A stretch of 64,000 nucleotides of DNA from Gemmobacter fulvus (GTDB taxonomy: Bacteria; Pseudomonadota; Alphaproteobacteria; Rhodobacterales; Rhodobacteraceae), in assembly GCF_018798885.1 (NCBI RefSeq), contig NZ_CP076361.1, positions 2,447,501 to 2,511,500 of the forward strand, read 5' to 3'. Made by a program: the position numbers and the translations under genes. Below the pieces are notes generated by a model, which ran no database searches, was not told the origin of the DNA, and worked only from the letters and a program-made list of their open reading frames with translations. Every line of letters begins with the position of its first letter. The first letter of the stretch is position 1. Of this stretch, positions 8,351 through 17,712 are shown piece by piece.

Positions 8351-9085
8351 TCAGCCCCGGAACCCAGCCTCGGCCAGCAGCCGGTCGGAGGTGCTTTCCA
8401 CATCACGTTCCAGCCGCGCCATGAACTCGCCATTGGACAGGCCGGGCGGGATGGCGGGCAGGAAGGCGACGACAGCCGTGCCGGGTTTGCGCAGGATGCC
8501 GTGCTTGGGCCAGAACAGCCCCACATTGGCCGCCACCGGCACGCAATCCTGCCCCAACTGGCTATACAGCAGCGCGGTGCCCACCTTGTAGGGGGCTGAA
8601 GTGCCGGGGGCGACGCGGGTGCCCTGCGGATAGATGATCAACTGGCCCGGCAGGCTGATCCCAGCCTTGACATCCGCCATCATCTTGAGGATGGCCGCGC
8701 CACGCTTGCCCCGGTTCACCGGCACGCAGCCGATACGCAGGGCATACCAGCCAAGGATCGGGGCCCAGCGGAGTTCACTTTTCATGATGAACTTGCCCCG
8801 TGGCACCGCGCCGAAGATCAGCATGATGTCCAGAAAGCTTTGATGTTTTGCCGCGATCAGCACTTCGCCCTGCGGCACCACGCCCCGCACTTCGGTGTGC
8901 AGGCCACAGAGCGCGGCGAGGGTCCAGCGCACCCACACGCAGAAGCTGCGGCAGGCGGTATGGGCAAAACGCCGGTCGATCAGGGCAGGAATGAACAAGA
9001 CAATCCCGATCACCAGCATCGCCAGATACATCTGCACGATGAAGATCAGCGACAGCGCCCATTGCAGGGGCAGGATACGGCGCAT
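8351..9085 (-). CDS. plsC: 1-acyl-sn-glycerol-3-phosphate acyltransferase
   Basis: A membrane acyltransferase that converts lysophosphatidate to phosphatidate in phospholipid synthesis (244 aa). An N-terminal membrane segment covers residues about 10-35. The catalytic HX4D motif is HQSFLD (H81, D86), and the glycerol-phosphate binding motif appears as PQGTR (153-157) where EGTR is more usual. It overlaps the ftsX stop by one base (TGATG), so it is translationally coupled as the third gene of ftsE-ftsX-plsC. Confidence 0.92.
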   Translation of the reverse strand: MRRILPLQWALSLIFIVQMYLAMLVIGIVLFIPALIDRRFAHTACRSFCVWVRWTLAALCGLHTEVRGVVPQGEVLIAAKHQSFLDIMLIFGAVPRGKFIMKSELRWAPILGWYALRIGCVPVNRGKRGAAILKMMADVKAGISLPGQLIIYPQGTRVAPGTSAPYKVGTALLYSQLGQDCVPVAANVGLFWPKHGILRKPGTAVVAFLPAIPPGLSNGEFMARLERDVESTSDRLLAEAGFRG

Positions 9086-9987
9086 CAGGTCAACTCCCGC
9101 AATTTGGACAGGGCGGCGGCACGGGTGGCAAAGAAGGCCACGATCCCGGCCAGCAGGGGCAAGGCCAGCGGCAGCAGCCAGCCCCAGCCGGTAAAGCCAA
9201 GCCCGGTCAGAAAGCCGCCCGCCGCATCGGCGGAGGGCAGCAGCGCCACGCCGATCATGCCGGCCAAGGCTCCCACCGTCGCGCCGCCCAAGGCGCGCAG
9301 GGTAAAGCGGCGCACGAAGGCGCGGGCGATATAGGTGTCGCGCGCGCCCACCAGCCGCAGCACCCGGATCACCTGCGCATTGGCCGCGAGCGAGGCATTG
9401 GCCGCCAGCGTGATCATCGCCCCCATGGTGCCAAGGATCAGCCCGATGGACAGCAGCCCCAGCAGCCGCAACCGCCCGGCAGCCGTGGCCAGCGGCCTGC
9501 GCCAGCGGGTGTGATCGTCCAGCACGGCACCTGGGGCTTCGGCGGCAAGCCGTTGGCGCAGGCCTTCGGCATCATAGCCGTCGCCGGTCTCGGTCAACTC
9601 GATCAGGCGCGGGATCGGCAGCGCCTCGACCGGCAGGTCAGGGCCGAACCACGGCTCCAGCAGGGCGCGCTGCTCCTCGTCGCTCAGGGCGCGGGCCTCG
9701 CCGACGCCGGGCGTGGTGGACAGCACCGCCAGTACGGCCTGCGTCTGCACCTCCAGCTGATCCGCCGGGGCCGAGACCCGCACCGTGGCGGTGCGCGCCA
9801 AGGCGTCCGACCAGCGGTCGGCCATCCGCCCCGAGGCAAGTGAAAGCGCCAGCGCAAAGACGGCCAGAAAGGTCATGGCTCCGGCGGTGAAGCTGGTCAG
9901 CCAGGCGGTATGGCCGGTGGGCGGCACCACGCGGTCGGCCTGACGGTCGCCCTGGACCAGCAGCGAAAGATAGCGTTTCAGTATCAC
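9085..9987 (-). CDS. ftsX: Cell division ABC permease FtsX
   Basis: A four-helix permease (300 aa): TM1 about 29-50, a periplasmic domain about 55-165, then TM2-TM4 at about 174-197, 220-245 and 268-288. With FtsE it forms an ABC-type complex at the divisome that activates peptidoglycan hydrolases. It uses a GTG start overlapping the ftsE stop (GTGA). The long DUF-like periplasmic loop between TM1 and TM2 with the FtsX C-terminal domain fits the family. Confidence 0.88.
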   Translation of the reverse strand: MILKRYLSLLVQGDRQADRVVPPTGHTAWLTSFTAGAMTFLAVFALALSLASGRMADRWSDALARTATVRVSAPADQLEVQTQAVLAVLSTTPGVGEARALSDEEQRALLEPWFGPDLPVEALPIPRLIELTETGDGYDAEGLRQRLAAEAPGAVLDDHTRWRRPLATAAGRLRLLGLLSIGLILGTMGAMITLAANASLAANAQVIRVLRLVGARDTYIARAFVRRFTLRALGGATVGALAGMIGVALLPSADAAGGFLTGLGFTGWGWLLPLALPLLAGIVAFFATRAAALSKLRELT

Positions 9988-10655
9988 AGATCCGCCCCCG
10001 CCAGTTGGATGCGCCGCGCCTTGATCCGCAACACGCGGGCCGCAACCTGCGCCTTGGCCTGCCGGATCAGGTTCAGATCATGGGTGGCGATCACGATGGT
10101 CTTGCCCATCCGGTTCAGTTCCACCAGCAGGGTCAGCAGCCGCAGCGACAGATCCCAGTCAAGGTTGCCGGTCGGCTCATCCGCGAGGATCACATCCGGC
10201 CCCATGATGATGGCGCGTGCCAGCGCGGCCCGCTGCCGCTCGCCGCCCGAAAGCGAGGGGGGCAGGGCATCCGCCAGATGTTTCAGCCCGACCCAGCCGA
10301 GCAGGTCGCCCAGATCCTCGCCGCTCACCTCGCGGTTGGAGACGGTCAGCGGCAAGGAGACATTGGCGGCCAGCGGCAGGTGGTCAAGAAACTGGCAATC
10401 CTGATGCACCACCCCGACCCGGCGGCGCATCCTTGCCACCTCGTCGCGGTCAAGGCTGCGCACTTCACGGTCGAACAGGGTGACATGGCCCGAGGTGGGC
10501 AGCAGCTCTGCATAGCACAGCTTCAGGAAGGTCGATTTGCCCGATCCGGACGGCCCGGTCAGGAAATGGAACGATCCGGGTGCCAGCCGCAACGACACAT
10601 CCGAGAGCAATTCGCCCCCGCCGTAAGTATAGGCTACATTCTCAAGTGAAATCAC
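9984..10655 (-). CDS. ftsE: Cell division ATP-binding protein FtsE
   Basis: An ABC ATPase (223 aa) partnering FtsX. Walker A GPSGSGKST is at 34-42, the signature LSGGE at 135-139, Walker B ILADEP at 156-161 and the H-loop H192. The GTG start at 10655 (reading MISLENVAYTYGGG) has AAGGGG upstream and matches the usual FtsE N-terminus; the frame stays open 19 codons further upstream without a better start. Confidence 0.92.
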   Translation of the reverse strand: MISLENVAYTYGGGELLSDVSLRLAPGSFHFLTGPSGSGKSTFLKLCYAELLPTSGHVTLFDREVRSLDRDEVARMRRRVGVVHQDCQFLDHLPLAANVSLPLTVSNREVSGEDLGDLLGWVGLKHLADALPPSLSGGERQRAALARAIIMGPDVILADEPTGNLDWDLSLRLLTLLVELNRMGKTIVIATHDLNLIRQAKAQVAARVLRIKARRIQLAGADL

Positions 10656-10842
10656 AGGCAGGCCCCTTCCGCACACGCGCTGCACAATCGCCCAGCCACG
10701 CGGCGGTTTCAACGGGCAGGCCGATGCAACGCGCGAAAATCATTCCTGCGTGAGGCTTGGATATGCGGAATATCGTTGCTACAACAGAATTCGTCACCAA
10801 CCGGACAACGGTTGGGGCGGACACCGGCAGGGGCGGGGACGA

Positions 10843-11703
10843 ATGCGGCTGATTTGCCCAAATTGTGATGCACAATACGAAGTTGCCGATACGGCGATCC
10901 CGGATGAAGGGCGCGACGTGCAATGTTCCAACTGTGGCCATGGCTGGTTTCAGCTGTCGCCCCATGCGATTGCCGCCGCCGAGGCCGAGGCGGAACTGTT
11001 CGAGGCCCCTGAACCCGTAGCCGTAACCGATGAAGAGGGGCCTGCCGAAGCGGACGCGCTGATTGCGGGGGATGTGCCGCAGACGGATGTGCCGCCCGCC
11101 CCTGAGGTGCCGGTTGCCGAAGAGCCTGCCGCCGTGCCGCCGCCCGTGGCCGCAACCCCGCGCCGCAGCATGGATGAAAATCTGATGGCCGTGCTGCGCG
11201 AAGAGGCAGAGCGCGAGGCACAGGCCCGCGCGAAGGAAGAGCCGCGCCCGCTGGAAACGCAGGGTGAACTGGGGCTGGAGGCAGCGACTGCCGCCGCAGC
11301 CATCAGCCCCTCGGACCGCCGTATTGCCCAACTGAAAGGCATCGACCCCGATGCCATGCCAGAACCGGAAGTCATCACCCGCGCGCCCAAGGGCCGCGAG
11401 TTGCTGCCGGATATCGAAGAGATCAATTCGACGCTTCGGCCCAGTGTGGATCGGGGCGAAGATGCGCAGGCGCTGGCGGATGTCGGCCCGTCATTGCGGC
11501 AAGACGCCAGCTTTCGCAGCGGCTTCGCGCTGATGCTGTTGCTGGCGGCCGGGCTGGCGCTGGCCTATGTGATGGCCCCGCGCATCGCCCAGCAGATCCC
11601 CGGCACGGCCGATGCGATGACGGCCTATGTCGCGGCGGTGGATGCAGCACGGCTGTGGCTGGACGCCTGGATGCAACGGGCGATCATGGCGCTTCAGGGC
11701 TGA
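10843..11703 (+). CDS. MJ0042-type zinc-ribbon protein with one membrane helix
   Basis: A 286-residue protein. An N-terminal zinc ribbon has ligands C5, C8, C28 and C31 (MRLICPNCDAQYEV, CSNCGHGW), matching the MJ0042 zinc-finger domain family (TIGR02098). A long acidic Ala/Pro/Glu-rich linker follows, then a single hydrophobic helix at about 223-244 and a short C-terminal tail. It is divergent from ftsE. The family is widespread in alphaproteobacteria; its role is unknown. Confidence 0.82.
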   Translation: MRLICPNCDAQYEVADTAIPDEGRDVQCSNCGHGWFQLSPHAIAAAEAEAELFEAPEPVAVTDEEGPAEADALIAGDVPQTDVPPAPEVPVAEEPAAVPPPVAATPRRSMDENLMAVLREEAEREAQARAKEEPRPLETQGELGLEAATAAAAISPSDRRIAQLKGIDPDAMPEPEVITRAPKGRELLPDIEEINSTLRPSVDRGEDAQALADVGPSLRQDASFRSGFALMLLLAAGLALAYVMAPRIAQQIPGTADAMTAYVAAVDAARLWLDAWMQRAIMALQG

Positions 11704-11736
11704 TTACCCGGCCTACCTGCCGATCCTGCGCGCGGA

Positions 11737-14205
11737 TCAGAACAGCTCCAGCAAGCGTTTGAGGTAGTCGCGCTCGGTTTCGGCGCGCTGCTGCTCGCCT
11801 GCCCGACGTCGGATTTCATCCAGAAGATCCTGCGCGCGGCGATAGACATCCGGCCCGCGTGCCATGTTGCCATCCGATCCGATCACTCCGGAATTGCCGG
11901 TTTCGCGGCCCAGCGGGTCGCGCTGCGGCCCCTGATCGCCCCGACCCTGCGCCTGCCCTTCGCCCTGCTCTTGCCGTTCGGCTTCGGCCTGCGCATCGCC
12001 CAAGGCGCGCATGCCGTCGCGCATCCGGTCCATCGCATCGGCCTGCCGGTCCAGCGCGCCGGACAGATCGCCGTCGCGCAGGGCACGCTCGGCGTCATCC
12101 ATCTCGCGCTCGGCCTCATCCAGCGCCCGCCGCCCGGCTTCGCCTTTTTCCGATCCGGCACCGGGCAGGCGGTTGCCATTCAGCGCGTCAAGACGGTCGC
12201 GCAACGCCTGCTGGCGTTCGGCAAGGTCTTTGCCCTCGGGGCCTTCGCTACCGCTACCATCACCCTGCTGCTGCTGGCCGGAAGGGCCTTGCTGCAATTC
12301 GCGGAAGGCTTCGTCAGACAGTTGTTGCTGATCGCGCAGCGTGTCCTGCAATTCGCGCATGCCGGGCATCTGCGGCCCGCCCTGACCCCCGGCCCCGCCT
12401 TCGGTGATTTGCAGGTTCTCCAGCAATTTCTGCAACATCGCCATGGCTTCGGCGGCCTCGGCCATGCGGCCTTCTTCCATCAGACGCTGGATTTCATCCA
12501 TCATTTCCTGAATCTGGTCGCCAGTCAGCTGCATCCGCTGCTGATTTTCGGCCATCTCGCTGTCGGGATTGCGCTGCGCCTCTTCGGCCAGAAGCTGCAT
12601 GTAGTCTTCGGTTGCGGCGCGCAGTTCCTCCATCAGCTCCTGAATTTCCGCCGGGTCCGCGCCGTTGCGGATGGCTTCGTTCAGGCGCTCTTGCGCGCGG
12701 GCCAGCCTCTCGCGCGCCGAGGCGAGATCGCCCTCTTCCACCAGCAGGGCAATCTCCCACAACTCATCCGCCAGCGCATCGCGCTGCTCGGCGGTCAGGC
12801 TTGCCGCGGTGGTATTGAGCTGCTTGAGGGCGGCCATCAGCCGTTTGAACGTGGTCTCGTCGCGCATCAGATCATCGGGCAGATGGGTGATCGCCTTGAA
12901 GATTTGTGCCGCGCGCGGGCCGTTTTCGCGCGACCATAGCAAATCGCGGCGCAATTCGATGATCGTGGCGGCCAGCGGATCAAAGAACCGCTTGCCGGGC
13001 AGGATGATGCTCAGCGGGTCAGCCGTGCCGGTCTGATTTTGCGCATCGGTGGCCGTCAACCGGATCTGCACCGGCTGATTGGCAAAGGGGTGCTTCGAGA
13101 CATCTTCGATGAGCGCATCCGAAAAAGCGGCGCGATTGCCGCTGATCGGCAGCGGCAGGTCGATCACCAGCGCCTCGCGCGGCTCTGGCGCGATGGCAAG
13201 GCCATAACGGCGGTCCAGCTTGGCCAGATCCAGCGCGATGCTGGCGGTGCCGCCGGTGATGCCATAATCGTCCTCGACCGCGAAGGGCAGCTTCATCTTG
13301 CCATCACGTTCGCGGCTGACATCGCCGGTGATGCGAATGGTGGGCGCCGTGTCGGGAAGCGCCATGATCTGCCATGTGCGCCCGCCCGGCCCATTGATCG
13401 CCACCGCGCCATCCTGCATCACCGCAAAGCTTTGGGCGAGATCGGAAGCCGGGGGCGGCGTGGTCTGGCCGGACACGGTTTCCGACAGCGTCAGCGCACC
13501 GACCTCGCCATAAAGCCGGATCTGCATCCGCGTGCCTTGCGGCAGCTCCAGCGGCCCCTGCGCAATGTCATTGAGGTAGAGCGCCGGTTTGCCGGTGTGC
13601 AGGGGCGGCTGCGCCCAGCCTTCCCAGGTCGGGCCGTTCATCATCGCCTCGGCCGCGCCGGGGGCCAGCCCCGAGACACTTGCCACCCGCCAGATGGAGC
13701 CGAACATGAGCGCCATCACCAGCGCCGTCAGCGCCAGATACCGCAGCCCGAACGGATCGCGGCTGGCCAGCCGCAGATCGGGGCGCACCGGCTTGGCCAT
13801 GGCGGCCCGCGCTGCCATGCGCGCCCGGTGGGTCTGCCACACGGCGACTGATGCGGGGTCGGTGCTGCCAATCGCCTGATCATCGGCCAGCGCCGACAGC
13901 GGGTGCCCCGGCAAAGATGCATCCAGCCGCACCACGGCCTCTGCCCGTCGTGGGTGGTGAAACCGCCGCAACCCGTGCCAGACGGCCCAGACCCCGCCGA
14001 CGATGGCGGCGACAAGCCCGCCCCAGGCGGCTTCCAGCGGCAAGGCATCCTGCACCCCGAAGGTCAGCGCGGCGAGTGTGACAAGCGCCACCGACCACAG
14101 CGGCCAGAACGCCCGCGACAGCCGCTCGGCCCAAAGCCCGGCCCACGTCAGCCGCAGGGGCCAACGGATGCGGTGCATCACTTCGGGGGTGCGTCTGTCT
14201 GTCAT
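11737..14205 (-). CDS. TIGR02302/DUF4175 family membrane protein
   Basis: An 822-residue protein of the alphaproteobacterial TIGR02302 (DUF4175) family. Hydrophobic helices are at about 30-53, 58-75 and 153-172, then a mostly extracytoplasmic body. From about residue 500 it is strongly helical and Glu/Gln/Met-rich (likely coiled coil), with a Gln/Gly/Ser low-complexity stretch (about 650-680) near the C-terminus. The family is thought to act at the cell envelope but its biochemical function is not established. It follows lysA by 28 nt, so it is probably in the same transcript. Confidence 0.86.
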   Translation of the reverse strand: MTDRRTPEVMHRIRWPLRLTWAGLWAERLSRAFWPLWSVALVTLAALTFGVQDALPLEAAWGGLVAAIVGGVWAVWHGLRRFHHPRRAEAVVRLDASLPGHPLSALADDQAIGSTDPASVAVWQTHRARMAARAAMAKPVRPDLRLASRDPFGLRYLALTALVMALMFGSIWRVASVSGLAPGAAEAMMNGPTWEGWAQPPLHTGKPALYLNDIAQGPLELPQGTRMQIRLYGEVGALTLSETVSGQTTPPPASDLAQSFAVMQDGAVAINGPGGRTWQIMALPDTAPTIRITGDVSRERDGKMKLPFAVEDDYGITGGTASIALDLAKLDRRYGLAIAPEPREALVIDLPLPISGNRAAFSDALIEDVSKHPFANQPVQIRLTATDAQNQTGTADPLSIILPGKRFFDPLAATIIELRRDLLWSRENGPRAAQIFKAITHLPDDLMRDETTFKRLMAALKQLNTTAASLTAEQRDALADELWEIALLVEEGDLASARERLARAQERLNEAIRNGADPAEIQELMEELRAATEDYMQLLAEEAQRNPDSEMAENQQRMQLTGDQIQEMMDEIQRLMEEGRMAEAAEAMAMLQKLLENLQITEGGAGGQGGPQMPGMRELQDTLRDQQQLSDEAFRELQQGPSGQQQQGDGSGSEGPEGKDLAERQQALRDRLDALNGNRLPGAGSEKGEAGRRALDEAEREMDDAERALRDGDLSGALDRQADAMDRMRDGMRALGDAQAEAERQEQGEGQAQGRGDQGPQRDPLGRETGNSGVIGSDGNMARGPDVYRRAQDLLDEIRRRAGEQQRAETERDYLKRLLELF

Positions 14206-14233
14206 GCCCTCCGCCGCGGCGCTTGCGGTCCTG

Positions 14234-15499
14234 TTACAGCCATTCGGGGATGTTATCGCGCTTCAGGATTTCGTCAAAGCTTGGTCTTGCGCGGATGACA
14301 GCGAAGTGATCGTCCCGCACCAGCACTTCGGGGATCAGCGGGCGGGTGTTGTATTCGCTGGCCATCACCGCGCCATAAGCCCCGGCAGAGCGGAAGGCGA
14401 CCAGATCACCCTCGGCCAGCAGCGGCAACTCGCGGGCCTTGGCGAAGGTATCGCCGGTTTCGCAGACCGGCCCCACTACATCAAACCCCTGCGAGGGTGC
14501 CGCCGCCGCAGGCTCCTGCACCGCCACGATGTCGTGATGCGCGCCATACATCGAGGGGCGCACCAGATCATTCATCGCCGCATCGAGGATCAGGAAATCG
14601 CGGCCTTCGCCGTTTTTCACATAGATCACCGTGCTGACCAGAACGCCCGCATTGCCGGCAATCAGCCGCCCCGGCTCGATCTCGATCTCGCAGCCCAGAT
14701 GGCCGACGGTGCGTTTGATCAGCGCGCCGTAATCCAGCGGCAGGGGCGGGGCCTCGTTGGAGCGGGTATAGGGAATCCCCAGACCGCCGCCCAGATCCAG
14801 ACGGCGGATATTATGGCCATCGGCGCGCAGCACCGCCGTCAGATCGGCCACTTTCAGATAGGCCTGTTCAAACGGTTCCAACTCGACCAGCTGACTGCCG
14901 ATATGCACGTCGATGCCGACGACATCGAGGCCCGGCAGGCGTGCCGCCTCGGCATAGACCTCGCGGGCGCGGGCGATGGGAATGCCGAACTTGTTTTCGG
15001 ATTTGCCAGTGGCGATCTTTTCATGGGTGCGGGCATCGACATCCGGGTTCACCCGGATGGTGATCGGTGCCACCACCCCCATGCTGGCCGCCACGTCGGA
15101 CAGCGCGCGCATCTCGGGCTCGCTTTCCACATTGAACTGCCGGATGCCGCCCTCCAGCGCCAGCCGCATTTCGGCGCGGGTCTTGCCCACACCGGAAAAC
15201 ACGATGCGGTCGCCCGGCACACCCGCAGCCTTTGCGCGCAGATATTCGCCGCCCGACACCACATCCATGCCCGCGCCAAGATCGCCCAGCAGTTTCAGAA
15301 CCGCCACATTGGACAGCGACTTGATGGCGAAACAGACCATATTGGGCAGTGGATCAAGGGCTTCCTTGAACAGCTGATAGTGGCGGGCCAGCGTCGCGCT
15401 GGAATAGCAATAGAACGGCGTGCCGACACTGGCGGCAATCTCTGACAGGGCCACATCCTCGGCGTGAAGACTGCCGTTTTTATACAGAAAATGATCCAT
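14234..15499 (-). CDS. lysA: Diaminopimelate decarboxylase
   Basis: A PLP fold-type III enzyme making L-lysine from meso-diaminopimelate (421 aa). The Schiff-base lysine is K60 in CFAIKSLSN; VSGGEY, SGVGKTRAEM, IGSQL and the late FRSAGAYG match the family. The gene continues the minus-strand run from argH; the argH-lipoprotein-lysA order is common in proteobacteria. Confidence 0.96.
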   Translation of the reverse strand: MDHFLYKNGSLHAEDVALSEIAASVGTPFYCYSSATLARHYQLFKEALDPLPNMVCFAIKSLSNVAVLKLLGDLGAGMDVVSGGEYLRAKAAGVPGDRIVFSGVGKTRAEMRLALEGGIRQFNVESEPEMRALSDVAASMGVVAPITIRVNPDVDARTHEKIATGKSENKFGIPIARAREVYAEAARLPGLDVVGIDVHIGSQLVELEPFEQAYLKVADLTAVLRADGHNIRRLDLGGGLGIPYTRSNEAPPLPLDYGALIKRTVGHLGCEIEIEPGRLIAGNAGVLVSTVIYVKNGEGRDFLILDAAMNDLVRPSMYGAHHDIVAVQEPAAAAPSQGFDVVGPVCETGDTFAKARELPLLAEGDLVAFRSAGAYGAVMASEYNTRPLIPEVLVRDDHFAVIRARPSFDEILKRDNIPEWL

Positions 15500-15562
15500 T
15501 GCCCGCCCTTTCGTGCCTAACAGTCCGCGTATAGCAGAACGGACCGGCCACGCAATCGCGGC

Positions 15563-15880
15563 TCATCTGACCTGGGCGGTGCGCAGGAACAGATACAGCG
15601 GAAGCCCGCAGCTGACGCCGATGCAGAAGGTGGCGGGAATGGCGATCAGGGCGCGCCAGTTCCGCCGCACCCGCGTTTCGGCCAGAATCCACAGCGTCAG
15701 CGCCACGGCGGCAATCGTCAGATCCCAGGTCAATCCGGTGGTCGAGGCATTGACATACCACGCGTCGATCAGCCCCGAGAGGCCACTGCCGGTCTCGCGC
15801 ATGTGGCGCAGGAACCAATACATCGGATGGATGGCCCCCCAGAGCGCCAGTGCCAGATAGGCAAGCCGCAGCGGCGACAT
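15563..15880 (-). CDS. DUF2834 domain membrane protein
   Basis: A 105-residue protein with three likely membrane helices (about 4-22, 44-65 and 76-98), matching DUF2834 (PF11196) in length and in the YWFL / DLTIAA...ILAE pattern. Its ATG overlaps the upstream lipoprotein's stop (TGATG), so the two are translationally coupled. Function unknown. Confidence 0.72.
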   Translation of the reverse strand: MSPLRLAYLALALWGAIHPMYWFLRHMRETGSGLSGLIDAWYVNASTTGLTWDLTIAAVALTLWILAETRVRRNWRALIAIPATFCIGVSCGLPLYLFLRTAQVR

Positions 15881-16110
15881 CACAGGCCGATCCCGATGCC
15901 GACCCCACCCACCCGGGTGGAGATGCGCCCGCCATAGGGGTTCACCCCCAGACGGACGCCGCCAACGTTGGTGGCCACATTGGGCGTGACCCGCACGCCC
16001 TGCGGCGTGACGCCCATGTTCACCCCGACCTGCGGTTCGCGCACGGGGGCGGCGCAGGCCGCAAGCACAAGGCCCACAAGCACAAGGCAGGACACCCGCG
16101 CGCGCGCCAT
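15880..16110 (-). CDS. Small lipoprotein with Gly/Val repeats
   Basis: A 76-residue protein. The signal sequence ends in the lipobox LAAC near residue 19, predicting a lipid-anchored mature part of about 58 residues. That part consists of short Gly/Val-rich repeats (VGVNMGV, VGGVRLGV, VGGVGIGIG). The ATG at 16110 shares one base with the upstream gene's stop; a GTG at 16113 is an alternative. Function unknown. Confidence 0.68.
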   Translation of the reverse strand: MARARVSCLVLVGLVLAACAAPVREPQVGVNMGVTPQGVRVTPNVATNVGGVRLGVNPYGGRISTRVGGVGIGIGL

Positions 16111-16247
16111 CACAGGGTTCCCACCACGCCCATGCGTGCGTCGCCGCTGATCGACAGGCCGGGTTTCGGCTTCGGGGCCTCGGGGGCGCCATCGGCACCA
16201 CAGGCAGCCAGCACGGCCAGAACGGCAAAAGACAGGATCACACGCAT
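16110..16247 (-). CDS. Very small lipoprotein between argH and lysA, LptM-like by position
   Basis: A 45-residue lipoprotein: hydrophobic residues 1-14, lipobox LAAC with C16, then CGADGAPEAPKPKPG. LptM (YifL), which assists LptD-LptE maturation at the outer membrane, is also a tiny lipoprotein beginning CG..G and encoded near dapF/lysA genes. Here only C-G, a Gly and a Pro agree, so the assignment rests mainly on size, lipobox and neighbourhood. It follows argH by 37 nt. Confidence 0.6.
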   Translation of the reverse strand: MRVILSFAVLAVLAACGADGAPEAPKPKPGLSISGDARMGVVGTL

Positions 16248-16284
16248 CACGGACTTCACTCCTCGGGGTTTCACCAGCCTATGC

Positions 16285-17691
16285 TCAGGCCAGCGCCGCC
16301 TTCCAGCGAGCAATCTGTGCCCTGACCTGAACCGGCGATGTTCCGCCATAGGATGTGCGCGAGTTGACCGAGTTTTCCACCCCCAGCACATCAAAGACAT
16401 CGGCGCGGATGCCCGCATAAACCGATTGCATATCGGCCAGCGACAGATCCGGCAGATCAATGCCCCGCTTTTCGGCCATGCCGACCAGCGTGCCGGTCAC
16501 ATGATGCGCCTCGCGGAAGGGCAGGCCGAGTTCGCGCACCAGCCAATCGGCCAGATCGGTGGCGGTGGAAAAGCCCGAGGCCGCCGCGACGCGCAGATTG
16601 TCGACCATGGCGTGCATGTCCCCGACCATGCCGGTCATCGCGGCCAGACCCAGCATCAGCGTATCGGCGGCGTCAAAGACCTGTTCCTTGTCTTCCTGCA
16701 TGTCTTTGGAATAGGTCAGCGGCAGGCCTTTCATCACGGTGAACAGTGCCACCGTCGCCCCCATGATCCGGCCCAGCTTGGCGCGCAGTAGTTCCGCCGC
16801 ATCGGGGTTCTTCTTCTGCGGCATGATGCTGCTGCCGGTGGTCCATTTGTCGGACAGGCGCACAAAGCGGAACTGGGCCGAGGACCAGATCACCAGCTCT
16901 TCGGCAAAGCGCGACAGGTGCATGGCGCAGATGCTGGAGGCGCTGAGGAACTCAAGCGCGAAATCGCGGTCGGCCACCGAATCAAGGCTGTTGGCGGTGG
17001 GGCGGTCAAAGCCCAGGGCCTGCGCCGTCATCGCGCGGTCAATCGGGAACGAGGTGCCCGCCAGGGCCGCCGCGCCCAGCGGACATTCATTCATCCGCGC
17101 CCGCGCGTCGATGAACCGGCTGCGGTCACGCGCCAGCATTTCGACATAGGCCATCATGTGATGGCCCCATGTCACCGGCTGTGCGGTTTGCAGATGGGTA
17201 AAGCCGGGCATGACCCAATCGGCCCCGACCTCGGCCTGCGCCAGAAACGCCTGCATCAGCGCCTCGATCCCCGAAATCGCCGCATCGCACTGGTCCCGCA
17301 CCCAGAGCCGGAAATCCACCGCCACCTGATCATTGCGCGACCGGGCGGTGTGCAGGCGCTTGCCCGCTTCGCCCACGATCTCGGTCAGGCGGGCTTCCAC
17401 CGCCATATGGATGTCTTCCTGCTCCACCCGGAATTCGAAATTCCCGGCCTCGATCTCTGACAACACCGTGAGAAGGCCTTCCCGAATGGCCTCGGCATCT
17501 TTATCCGTCAGGATGCCCACGGTCGCAAGCATCGCGGCATGGGCGCGTGAACCGGCAATATCCTGCGCGTAAAGCCGCTGGTCAAAGCCGATGGAGGCGT
17601 TGATCGCCTGCATGATGGCATCTGGCCCGGCGCTGAAGCGCCCGCCCCACATGGCGTTGGCGGAGGATTGGGGGATGTCGTTCGCGCTCAT
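16285..17691 (-). CDS. argH: Argininosuccinate lyase
   Basis: Splits argininosuccinate into arginine and fumarate (468 aa). The superfamily signature [12 protein letters not shown] is intact, with the mobile catalytic serine in [22 protein letters not shown] and [15 protein letters not shown] are further conserved blocks. The start [10 protein letters not shown] at 17691 is only 21 nt from the divergent tlpA start; the frame continues open upstream through tlpA but without homology. Confidence 0.96.
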   Translation of the reverse strand: MSANDIPQSSANAMWGGRFSAGPDAIMQAINASIGFDQRLYAQDIAGSRAHAAMLATVGILTDKDAEAIREGLLTVLSEIEAGNFEFRVEQEDIHMAVEARLTEIVGEAGKRLHTARSRNDQVAVDFRLWVRDQCDAAISGIEALMQAFLAQAEVGADWVMPGFTHLQTAQPVTWGHHMMAYVEMLARDRSRFIDARARMNECPLGAAALAGTSFPIDRAMTAQALGFDRPTANSLDSVADRDFALEFLSASSICAMHLSRFAEELVIWSSAQFRFVRLSDKWTTGSSIMPQKKNPDAAELLRAKLGRIMGATVALFTVMKGLPLTYSKDMQEDKEQVFDAADTLMLGLAAMTGMVGDMHAMVDNLRVAAASGFSTATDLADWLVRELGLPFREAHHVTGTLVGMAEKRGIDLPDLSLADMQSVYAGIRADVFDVLGVENSVNSRTSYGGTSPVQVRAQIARWKAALA

Positions 17692-17712
17692 GGGCCTGCC
17701 TTTGGAGGTGAT

